A stretch of 5,550 nucleotides of DNA from a bacterium. Lineage in GTDB: Bacteria; Desulfobacterota; GWC2-55-46. The notes under the pieces are model-generated. The model searched no databases. It was not told the DNA's origin and worked only from the letters and a program-made list of their open reading frames with translations. Where the stretch lies: contig DAIDBB010000499.1 of NCBI GenBank assembly GCA_027310325.1, positions 1 to 5,550 of the forward strand. Reading direction: 5' to 3'. Positions 1 to 4,927 of the stretch are shown here, piece after piece (the first letter of the stretch is position 1; each line of letters opens with the position of its first letter). Position numbers and translations under genes: made by a program.

Positions 1-806
1 GTTTTTACATTAGCGAGTACTTTTTTTAGATCACCGACTCCGTTCGCCAGTGCTTGCATCTCACCTAAACCTCTCTGGACTTGCTCCAATCTTTCACTGA
101 CTATCTGAAAGGACTTGCCGAGTCTCTCTTCCAGAGTTTTATGTAGCTTCTCATCGACTGTTTGTCTCATGCGTTCAAGTTTTTCACTGTTATCATCCTG
201 AATAGACTTGAGCTTCGTCTCGACAACATTACGCATACTATCCATTCGCTGTTCCGTCGTTTTTAAGAGGTCCGTCTGTTTGTTTGTAAGATTGTCGAAT
301 TTTTGCTTCTGGAGATCATTGAACTCTGCAACGCTTTCTTTGAACTGGCCTTGGAAAGATTTCAAGGATGCGGCGAGTTCATCTCGATTGACTTTGGCGC
401 TCGATTCCATCCGTTCTTGAAATGAGTCGATCTTGGTTCCGAGAGTCTCGGTAAGCTTCTCAAGTTTCTCCTCATTAGTTCTGATAAGTGAAATGAGGTT
501 ATCAGAAAATGTGCCCAGTTGGTTTTTCTGCATTTCCGCGATTTGCGTCATTCTGGTTGAAACTGACTCGGCGAGGGTATGGAAAGACTTGGTCAGTTCC
601 TCTCGTGTTTCCTTTGAATTCCGGCTCATCTCATCTCTGTTGCGAGTAAATTCATCCTTGAGTATATTTTCTAATCTCAATAGGCCTTTCTCAAGAGCTT
701 CGAGTGAAGCGCGTAATGGTTGTATATTATTTTGACCCGCTCTGTAGCTGAAAAAAAGATTAAGAAGTATTAGAAGCGTAATAACAATCAACATTATCTC
801 AATCAT
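1..806 (-). CDS. rmuC: RmuC-family DNA recombination protein, N-terminal part (runs off left edge)
   Basis: Translating the minus strand from the ATG at 806 gives 268 residues without a stop before the window ends. Residues about 2-20 are hydrophobic (MIEIMLIVITLLILL), an N-terminal membrane anchor. Residues about 30-240 are a long charged coiled coil rich in E, K, L and Q. Residues 242-268 contain the family signature GLGEMQALA...GVGDLKKVLANVK, which precedes the PD-(D/E)XK-like nuclease domain. That domain must lie beyond the left edge, as RmuC proteins are usually 400-500 residues. RmuC is known to limit rearrangements at inverted repeats and is thought to be a membrane-tethered nuclease; the role here is inferred by family. 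A GGAG Shine-Dalgarno sits at 814-817, 7 nt from the ATG. The start overlaps the stop of an upstream 21-codon ORF. The stretch is visibly more AT-rich than the genes from 1019 on. Confidence 0.9.
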   Translation of the reverse strand, partial: MIEIMLIVITLLILLNLFFSYRAGQNNIQPLRASLEALEKGLLRLENILKDEFTRNRDEMSRNSKETREELTKSFHTLAESVSTRMTQIAEMQKNQLGTFSDNLISLIRTNEEKLEKLTETLGTKIDSFQERMESSAKVNRDELAASLKSFQGQFKESVAEFNDLQKQKFDNLTNKQTDLLKTTEQRMDSMRNVVETKLKSIQDDNSEKLERMRQTVDEKLHKTLEERLGKSFQIVSERLEQVQRGLGEMQALANGVGDLKKVLANVK

Positions 807-868
807 TCGTTTTCTCCAGCTTTAAAAAATACAGCCGCCCCAAGGGCTATGTACAAAAAAGTCTCCAT
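803..868 (-). CDS. Candidate 21-residue hydrophobic mini-protein or leader peptide overlapping rmuC
   Basis: A short minus-strand ORF starts at ATG 868-866 and ends at TGA 805-803. Its stop overlaps the rmuC start codon as ATGA, the classic arrangement for translational coupling. The peptide starts METFLYIALG, has a hydrophobic core of about 13 residues (residues 4-15) and ends in a polar KAGENE. A good Shine-Dalgarno, AAGAGG at 877-882, lies 8 nt upstream. A 5-bp inverted repeat (GCTAA 869-873 / TTAGC 881-885) places that Shine-Dalgarno in a loop. It could be a real small membrane protein, or merely a leader that sets rmuC translation. I recognise no family; the evidence is the start signal, the overlap and the composition. 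Confidence 0.45.
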   Translation of the reverse strand: METFLYIALGAAVFFKAGENE

Positions 869-887
869 GCTAAAAACCTCTTAGCGC

Positions 888-901
888 GGATGTTAACATC
901 C
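888..901. promoter_or_regulatory. 14-bp perfect palindrome, possible operator
   Basis: GGATGTTAACATCC reads identically on both strands. It lies in the divergent intergenic region, just upstream of the Shine-Dalgarno of the rmuC-side mini-ORF and about 60 bp upstream of the promoter-like elements of the DUF2231 gene. An operator for the leftward transcript is plausible. About 0.3 such palindromes are expected by chance in a window this size, so the call is weak. Confidence 0.25.
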
Positions 902-960
902 AAGCTCCCCTTTTTTCCATATAAATCACTTTATTTAAGTCGTGCGAAGTCCGGCGCTCC

Positions 961-989
961 TTGACAAGGCCCGTAATTTGAAATAGACT
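961..989 (+). promoter_or_regulatory. Sigma-70-like promoter for the DUF2231 gene
   Basis: A perfect -35 hexamer TTGACA at 961-966 is followed, after 17 bp, by TAGACT at 984-989 (4 of 6 matches to TATAAT, including the key A at position 2 and T at position 6). Transcription would begin near 996, about 11 nt before the AAAGGAG Shine-Dalgarno at 1007-1013, giving a short 5' leader. Confidence 0.5.
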
Positions 990-1018
990 TGTTGAGCGAA
1001 CACACTAAAGGAGCGCAC

Positions 1019-1591
1019 GTGCAGGACCTCCTCATGAAGGTTTTCCCTGGCGTAGCCCAGATGGAAAATATCCACCCCCTGATCGTCCACTTCCCCATCG
1101 CGCTCCTTAACGCCTTTTTTGTAATGGAGCTCCTCGGCTTCGTCCTGAAGAAGGAGGAGCTTGGGATCGCGGCCACATGGATGCTCTACCTCGGGACGAT
1201 CGGGGCGCTCGCGGCCGTTTCAGCCGGCCTCTGGGCGGCCTATACCGTGCCCCACACCGCCGAGGAATACGCCATAATGACCGAGCACCGAAATCTCGGG
1301 CTGGCCGTCCTTGCGCTGGCGATAGTCCTATCGGTCTGGAGGTTCCGGGCCGGGGGCGCCTTCTCATTCAAATGGCGGGTCTTGCACCTTATCGTTGCGC
1401 TTGTGACATTGGCGGTAATGGCCTATGGCGCGGACCGCGGGGGGCTCATGGTCTACAAATACGGCGTGGGCGTGAGGGCCGTCCCCGTGAAGGTGCGCCA
1501 TCACCACGGGCTTTTCGGCGGCGAGGAAAAAGAACGGCGCGACGACGGCCATCGCCCGATGGAGGACATGAAGGACATGGAGGGCCGCTGA
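1019..1591 (+). CDS. DUF2231-family four-helix membrane protein with His/Met/acid-rich tail
   Basis: The chosen start is GTG 1019, because AAAGGAG at 1007-1013 sits 5 nt before it; a TTG at 989 lacks a ribosome site and falls inside the promoter. The product has 190 residues. It opens with the DUF2231 hallmark NIHPLIVHFPIAL (residues 17-29). Four hydrophobic helices lie at about 20-43, 52-76, 92-109 and 117-137, and are followed by the family's GGLMVYKYGVGV (141-152). Histidines 19, 24, 79, 90 and 123 lie in or near the helices and could bind haem or metal, but this is inference. The cytoplasmic or periplasmic tail (160-190) carries HHH at 161-163 and then many D, E and M residues. DUF2231 proteins are widespread, often near cytochromes, with no settled biochemical role. 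The gene converges on the FTR1 operon, with 6 nt between the two stop codons. Confidence 0.85.
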   Translation: MQDLLMKVFPGVAQMENIHPLIVHFPIALLNAFFVMELLGFVLKKEELGIAATWMLYLGTIGALAAVSAGLWAAYTVPHTAEEYAIMTEHRNLGLAVLALAIVLSVWRFRAGGAFSFKWRVLHLIVALVTLAVMAYGADRGGLMVYKYGVGVRAVPVKVRHHHGLFGGEEKERRDDGHRPMEDMKDMEGR

Positions 1592-1597
1592 AAAAAA

Positions 1598-2350
1598 TCA
1601 GCCCCGGGTGACTACGGGTGATGCGTCCTTGTCGAAGGGGTTTATCCTTACGGCAAGCGAGAAAAGGTATGGGTAGCTCTTTTTGAGGTGCTTCATATAC
1701 GCGAGCCACGCGGTGACGAGCGCCGCATAGACCCTTTTAATGTCGCCCCTCAGATGATTAAGGTCCGTGTCGGGAAGGGCGGCAAAGTCTTCCCTGTGAA
1801 CAAGCTCCTCCGTCAGATGATGTATCGCCCAGAGGAGGTCGGTAAACGACTCGTGCTCTAGAAGTATCGGGTTTTCCAGGAGCCTTAAAAGGAGGGCCCT
1901 TTTCCCCAGAAGAAAGGTCCGCAGCCCTTCCAGATCGGCCCTTTTTATCTCGACCCAGTACTCATGGGATTTAAGGGCGCCAATCACGTCGCTTAATCCC
2001 GGCGCGGCCTCTCCGGGGCCTATGACAAGCGCATTTCTCAAGTTCTCCAGATCCCGGTCATGCCGGGCAAATTCGGCCATAAGGTCCGTGCCTAATTCGC
2101 TAAAAAACACCCCGATGACCATATTCATCTTCTCGAGCCTCTCCCTGGTCTCCCTCATCGTAAGGAGCCTGTGTATTATGAGGGTTACGAGGAGCACCTC
2201 TACCGGGAGGAAGGCGAGGTCGGTCAGCGCATAGGACAGTATATGCCCGGTGTCCCTGAATACGGCGTAATGGACGGCGTAGAAAAATACTGAAAGGGTC
2301 AGAAGAACGATGCCCGCCCTGACCTGCCATCCGATGCTTGAGGTTTTCAT
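1598..2350 (-). CDS. Conserved two-helix membrane protein of unknown function, second gene of the FTR1 operon
   Basis: The start is ATG 2350 (MKTSSIGWQV), 8 nt after the stop of the FTR1 gene. Its Shine-Dalgarno, AAAGGG, is inside the last codons of that gene. Longer readings into the FTR1 gene give low-complexity, Arg/Gly-rich sequence and were not used. The product has 250 residues: hydrophobic helices at about 11-31 and 37-63, then a mostly helical soluble domain. Notable stretches are FFSELGTDL (82-90), ENPILLEHESFTDLLWAIHHL (159-179), and YMKHLKKSYPYLFSLAVRINPFD (218-240). These look strongly conserved, and I recall similar proteins in diverse anaerobes annotated only as hypothetical. 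No catalytic motif is recognised. Its position after ftr1 under a Fur-box promoter suggests an accessory role in iron uptake or its control. Confidence 0.85.
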   Translation of the reverse strand: MKTSSIGWQVRAGIVLLTLSVFFYAVHYAVFRDTGHILSYALTDLAFLPVEVLLVTLIIHRLLTMRETRERLEKMNMVIGVFFSELGTDLMAEFARHDRDLENLRNALVIGPGEAAPGLSDVIGALKSHEYWVEIKRADLEGLRTFLLGKRALLLRLLENPILLEHESFTDLLWAIHHLTEELVHREDFAALPDTDLNHLRGDIKRVYAALVTAWLAYMKHLKKSYPYLFSLAVRINPFDKDASPVVTRG

Positions 2351-2358
2351 AGGCCGCG

Positions 2359-3792
2359 CTACCCTTTCTTGAAAGAATCCTCGAAAATGTCCGAGAGGGC
2401 CGACTCGAGCTTCTGAAGGTGGTCCATGACCTCGTGGGCCTTGGTGTCTATCTCCTTCAAGTGGCCGCATATCTCGACGAGTTCCTGCCCTTCGGCCCCG
2501 GAGGCCATCTCGTGGCAGAGCGTCGCGTGCTGGGTTATGTGCTCGAGCGTATCGTGGAGCCCGGTGATGTCGGAGGCGATATGGACGATCTCCTTCAATC
2601 TCTTTTCCCTTTCGAGATACGGCTTAAGTAAAAAGCTGTAGACTATCGCCACAAGCATGGCGAGCACGAGAAAGAGCTGAACGGATATCCCCTCGACGCT
2701 CGGGTATATGCCGAGAAAGCCTATTATCGGAACGGACTTCAGCGGGGTGGTCGAGACCAGGCCCGCCTCCTGAAGTTCGAGCATCCCCTTTCCGGCAAAC
2801 GTGAAGGCCAGGTAATAAAGAAGCGTGCTCGTGACCGCGAAAAACGGCGCAAGCGGTATCTTTATCGCGCCGTAGCGGAAGACGAGGAAGAGCCCGGCGA
2901 GCAGCAATATCCCGATGCCGAGGCCGCTTAAGATATAGCCTGCGCCGCCTCCGGCGGATGAGTAAAGGGCCTGGTAGAAAAGGACGGTCTCGGCCCCCTC
3001 CCTGAAGACCGCGAGGAAAGCGGCGAAGGCGAGGGTCCAGCCCTTGCCGGAGTCGAGGGCGCCCTCCACCTGTGATTTGATGAACTTTTGCCACTTTACT
3101 ACCTGGACCTTGCCTATGAGCCAGTAGCTGACGTAAAAAAGGACGGCGGTCGCGAAGATGAGGGTGACGCCTTCAAGGGTCGAATTGCTCGCCCCCGTGG
3201 CCGAGAAAAAGAGGTTTAAGACGGCCGCCATGGCAAGGCTCGCCGCCAGCGCAATGCCGCCCCCGGCGTATATGGTCTTTACCCGCTCCTTTCTTCCTAC
3301 CTTTACGAGGTAGGCCGAAAGGGCGCTTATGATGAGTATCGCCTCGAAACCCTCACGGAGGATCACTATAAGGGCATTAACAAGAAGGGCCGTCCCTCCC
3401 TGCCCCTTCTGCTGTTCGAGCATGGCGACCTGAAAGTCGAGTTTTCCGTAGAGCTCGTCGATGGTGGCCCTCACGGCCTGCGGCGGGCTCCCGGTGCCAA
3501 CCTCCTCGGTTATCTTGACGAAGAGGTTTTCTATCTCGTTCATCTTCGCCATCGACCTCGCCGCTATGGCCGACTCGAGCCCCTCTCCCTCGAAGTTTAC
3601 GTTATACGCCCGCTGGGCGTACGCGAGCGCCTTGTCCCTGTCCCCGGCAAGGTATGTTCTATAGGAGTGCTCAAGGTTGGCGTGTATCTCTTTTTCTATG
3701 TCAGCCGGGCTTTCGGCAGCCCTCGCTGAAGATATGGGCAGAAGGATGAAGATAAAGGAGATAAAAAAGAAGCGTGTGAGGATTTTTCGCAT
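2359..3792 (-). CDS. FTR1-family iron permease with N-terminal periplasmic domain and His-rich C-terminal tail
   Basis: A 477-residue protein read from ATG 3792. A start 19 codons upstream (3849) would be translated through the Fur box and promoter, so it is rejected; AAGG lies 8 nt before the chosen start. Residues 1-26 are a Sec signal peptide ending ARA-A. Residues 27-132 form a helical periplasmic domain with acidic clusters (for example FEGEGLE, 67-73). Residues 133-390 are the permease with about seven helices and both iron-binding RExxE motifs: REGFE at 146-150 and REGAE at 264-268. Residues 391-477 are a predicted cytosolic extension with eight His and two Cys. FTR1 proteins move iron across the cytoplasmic membrane, usually coupled to a ferroxidase or periplasmic partner. 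None of these partners is encoded here. The gene is first in an operon with the 250-residue membrane protein, under a strong Fur box. Confidence 0.93.
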   Translation of the reverse strand: MRKILTRFFFISFIFILLPISSARAAESPADIEKEIHANLEHSYRTYLAGDRDKALAYAQRAYNVNFEGEGLESAIAARSMAKMNEIENLFVKITEEVGTGSPPQAVRATIDELYGKLDFQVAMLEQQKGQGGTALLVNALIVILREGFEAILIISALSAYLVKVGRKERVKTIYAGGGIALAASLAMAAVLNLFFSATGASNSTLEGVTLIFATAVLFYVSYWLIGKVQVVKWQKFIKSQVEGALDSGKGWTLAFAAFLAVFREGAETVLFYQALYSSAGGGAGYILSGLGIGILLLAGLFLVFRYGAIKIPLAPFFAVTSTLLYYLAFTFAGKGMLELQEAGLVSTTPLKSVPIIGFLGIYPSVEGISVQLFLVLAMLVAIVYSFLLKPYLEREKRLKEIVHIASDITGLHDTLEHITQHATLCHEMASGAEGQELVEICGHLKEIDTKAHEVMDHLQKLESALSDIFEDSFKKG

Positions 3793-3812
3793 GGCGCCGC
3801 CTTCTATGATAT

Positions 3813-3831
3813 GATAATGAAAATCATTTTC
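3813..3831 (-). promoter_or_regulatory. Fur box of the FTR1 operon
   Basis: GATAATGAAAATCATTTTC (plus strand) matches the 19-bp consensus GATAATGATAATCATTATC at 17 of 19 positions; the reverse strand scores the same. It lies just downstream of the predicted -10 element and covers the expected transcription start and early leader. Iron-loaded Fur bound there would block the promoter, so the operon should be induced by iron starvation. The site is 21 nt upstream of the FTR1 start codon. Confidence 0.85.
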
Positions 3832-3837
3832 AGAGCT

Positions 3838-3866
3838 ATAATGCACCAAAAAGCCGGCCCTGTCAA
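3838..3866 (-). promoter_or_regulatory. Sigma-70-like promoter of the FTR1 operon
   Basis: Read on the minus strand, a perfect -35 TTGACA (3866-3861) is followed after 17 bp by CATTAT (3843-3838), which keeps 4 of 6 bases of TATAAT including the second-position A and last T. Transcription would start near 3831, inside or at the edge of the Fur box, the expected geometry for Fur repression. Confidence 0.55.
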
Positions 3867-3886
3867 GCCTTTTTTCCGTAAGAATG

Positions 3887-3912
3887 CGGAAGGGGCCGAC
3901 GGGCCCCTTCCG
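3887..3912 (-). terminator. Strong hairpin between the cupin and FTR1 genes, possible terminator
   Basis: CGGAAGGGGCC (3887-3897) and GGCCCCTTCCG (3902-3912) form an 11-bp perfect GC-rich stem with a 4-nt loop. It lies 34 bp past the cupin stop and before the FTR1 -35. On the minus strand the following sequence is CATTCTTACGG, so the U tract is poor, and none is present on the plus strand. It could be an inefficient intrinsic terminator, or an mRNA 3'-end stabiliser for the cupin transcript. Confidence 0.45.
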
Positions 3913-3946
3913 GAAGCAGACTAATCGCGGTCTACGGAACCGGACT

Positions 3947-4246
3947 CTACATTATATGCACGGCGAACGCGACCAGCCTTTCGGTCGTGGCCCTTATACC
4001 GCGGACCTCGCCCTGCTCGACTATGATCATGTTGCCGGCCTTTACCTCCGCCTCTCTTCCCTCGACCGTAATGATCCCCCTGCCGCTCACCACGTAGAAT
4101 ATCCCGAGACCGCTCGCGTGGGGCTCTATCCTCTGGCCAGGCTCCATGCAGATGAGAGGAACTTTGTAATTCGGCTTTGCCCTGAGTATCCTCGGCATAA
4201 ACTCCTTCGCGAAACCTGTTCTCTCATGAACGTCTATGATCTCCAT
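3947..4246 (-). CDS. Small single-domain cupin, metal site largely lost
   Basis: A 99-residue protein starting at ATG 4246, preceded by a strong AGGAGG (4251-4256). Residues 34-97 read as a cupin beta-barrel: MEPGQRIEPH...IFYVVSGRGIITVEGRE...VKAGNMIIVEQGEVRGI. In canonical motif 1 the ligands are HxH...E. Here only His43 is kept, and the other places are Ser45 and Gly48. Motif 2, normally PxG..H, reads EQGEVRG, so its His is missing too. A classical mononuclear metalloenzyme is therefore unlikely; a ligand-binding or sensing role is an inference. It has its own promoter and a weak Fur-like site, so it may belong to the iron-starvation response alongside the FTR1 operon downstream. The plus-strand ORF over the same bases is a shadow: it has no ribosome site and no recognisable domain. 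Confidence 0.85.
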   Translation of the reverse strand: MEIIDVHERTGFAKEFMPRILRAKPNYKVPLICMEPGQRIEPHASGLGIFYVVSGRGIITVEGREAEVKAGNMIIVEQGEVRGIRATTERLVAFAVHIM

Positions 4247-4264
4247 GTCCCCTCCTGTATGGTG

Positions 4265-4279
4265 CGATTTTCATTCTCA
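4265..4279 (-). promoter_or_regulatory. Candidate Fur box upstream of the cupin gene
   Basis: On the minus strand, TGAGAATGAAAATCG matches 11 of 14 defined positions of the 7-1-7 Fur consensus TGATAATNATTATCA, and shares the core AATGAAAATC with the much better box before FTR1. It overlaps the predicted -10 of the cupin promoter. The left half is good and the right half weak. Confidence 0.4.
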
Positions 4280-4304
4280 TAGCACAAAAAAACCGTCCTT
4301 CCAA
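4276..4304 (-). promoter_or_regulatory. Extended -10 promoter candidate for the cupin gene
   Basis: On the minus strand, TTGGAA (4304-4299, 4 of 6 to TTGACA) is separated by 17 bp from TATGAG (4281-4276, 4 of 6 to TATAAT). The -10 is preceded by TGC, an extended -10 TGn element. Transcription would start about 25 nt upstream of the cupin ATG. The spacer includes a run of seven Ts. Confidence 0.4.
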
Positions 4305-4347
4305 GAAAATTTGGGACGAACCCCGCTCAAATGGCTGGGTTGACAAC

Positions 4348-4370
4348 CGGGCAGCATCCCGTTTTGCCCG
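4348..4370 (+). promoter_or_regulatory. Inverted repeat, possible activator site for the sigma-54 promoter
   Basis: CGGGCA (4348-4353) and TGCCCG (4365-4370) form a 6-bp inverted repeat with an 11-bp spacer. The nearly symmetric GGTTGACAACC (4338-4348) abuts it. The repeat lies about 115-140 bp upstream of the predicted start at about 4486, the usual distance for a bacterial enhancer-binding-protein site. No known activator consensus is recognised; the assignment rests on position and symmetry. Confidence 0.3.
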
Positions 4371-4441
4371 TGCACCAATTCGTCGAGCACGATAACGCAA
4401 AAGGAGTAAAAAGTCCCTGAAAAAAATTCAAAAAACAAAAA

Positions 4442-4454
4442 AATCAATAACTTA
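4442..4454 (+). promoter_or_regulatory. IHF binding site
   Basis: AATCAATAACTTA is an exact match to the IHF consensus WATCAANNNNTTR. It has the A-rich flank (4409-4443) on the 5' side, where strong IHF sites carry it. It lies between the possible activator site and the -24 element, where IHF bends DNA to bring an activator to sigma-54 polymerase. It is rather close to the -24 box (its 3' edge is 5 bp away), so it may instead act through intrinsic bending of the A tracts. Confidence 0.6.
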
Positions 4455-4459
4455 GACGA

Positions 4460-4475
4460 TGGCACAGGATTTGCT
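4460..4475 (+). promoter_or_regulatory. Sigma-54 (RpoN) -24/-12 promoter of the cytochrome c gene
   Basis: TGGCAC (4460-4465), five bases, then TTGCT (4471-4475) is an exact match to the sigma-54 core TGGCAC-N5-TTGCW, with the invariant GG (4461-4462) and GC (4473-4474) correctly spaced. Transcription should begin near 4486, giving a 45-nt leader before the cytochrome start codon. Sigma-54 promoters need an ATP-driven enhancer-binding activator, so the cytochrome is probably switched on by a specific signal. Confidence 0.85.
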
Positions 4476-4530
4476 GTTTATATCCGCAGGATGTAGTAAA
4501 GTTTTCAATAAATCAAAAGGAGGAGAGTTT

Positions 4531-4866
4531 ATGAAAAGGATACTCGGGATTGGGGTTGTAGCTCTGAGCTTCGCGTTTGTATCCGGGCCGGCATTCGCCG
4601 CTGACGCCGCCGGCCTGTACAAATCGAAGTGCGCTCCGTGCCACGGCGCGGAAGGAGCCAGCACCGCCATGGCGCCGGCCCACAAGGGGAACCAGTTCGT
4701 AAAGGCCAGCTCCGCGGATCAGATAGCCGCCGTTATCAAGGACGGCCGTGAAGGCGCCGCGAAGAAATACAAGCAGTACCCGATCGGAATGCCCGCGCAG
4801 AAGACCATGTCGGACGCCGATATAAGCGCCCTGGTAGGCTATTTGAAGGAGCTCGCCGCGAAGTAA
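4531..4866 (+). CDS. Small periplasmic monohaem class I cytochrome c
   Basis: A 111-residue protein starting at ATG 4531, with AGGAGG at 4518-4523, 7 nt upstream. A longer reading from 4459 would begin inside the sigma-54 promoter and is rejected. Residues 1-23 form a Sec signal peptide (MKRILGIGVV...AFA, cut before ADAAG). Haem attaches at CAPCH (34-38) and the likely distal ligand is Met87 in PIGMPAQ, followed by the typical C-terminal helix SDADISALVGYLKEL. The mature protein of about 88 residues is the size of a small soluble electron carrier between membrane complexes and a terminal reductase or oxidase. The gene is alone on its strand, between a sigma-54 promoter and an intrinsic terminator. 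The redox partner cannot be told from the window. Confidence 0.92.
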   Translation: MKRILGIGVVALSFAFVSGPAFAADAAGLYKSKCAPCHGAEGASTAMAPAHKGNQFVKASSADQIAAVIKDGREGAAKKYKQYPIGMPAQKTMSDADISALVGYLKELAAK

Positions 4867-4886
4867 AAAGGACAGAGCCTGATATT

Positions 4887-4918
4887 AAAAAAGGCCGGGC
4901 GAACGCCCGGCCTTTTTT
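4887..4918 (+). terminator. Bidirectional intrinsic terminator after the cytochrome c gene
   Basis: GGCCGGGC (4893-4900) pairs with GCCCGGCC (4905-4912) around a GAAC loop. It is followed by six Ts (4913-4918) and preceded by six As (4887-4892), so it can terminate both the rightward cytochrome transcript and any leftward transcript from the broken DUF1992 gene. Confidence 0.92.
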
Positions 4919-4927
4919 CTTACGACT

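Noticed and set aside
208..735. Two Ser/Leu-rich plus-strand ORFs of 70 and 100 codons
   Set aside because: They are antisense shadows of the rmuC coiled coil, without start signals or family resemblance.
1582..1605. Hairpin GCTGA-A6-TCAGC at the convergent stop codons
   Set aside because: The stem is only 5 bp and the homopolymer is in the loop rather than after the stem, so it is not a credible terminator.
2351..2470. 40-residue N-terminal extension of the 250-residue membrane protein
   Set aside because: It overlaps the end of the FTR1 gene, is low-complexity and Arg/Gly/Pro-rich, and the ATG at 2350 fits the operon spacing.
2624..3094. 156-codon minus-strand ORF inside FTR1
   Set aside because: It is an Arg-rich out-of-frame shadow of the permease helices.
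3884..4282. 132-codon plus-strand ORF over the cupin gene
   Set aside because: It has no ribosome site and no recognisable domain, while the minus-strand frame has AGGAGG and a clear cupin pattern.
4331..4410. Possible riboswitch (GEMM-like c-di-GMP aptamer) before the cytochrome
   Set aside because: Short look-alike pieces such as ACGCAAA are present, but the conserved aptamer core and stems are not. The segment also lies upstream of the sigma-54 transcription start.
4459..4530. 24-residue N-terminal extension of the cytochrome c
   Set aside because: Its ATG lies inside the sigma-54 promoter, upstream of the transcription start. A proper signal peptide and strong ribosome site begin at 4531.
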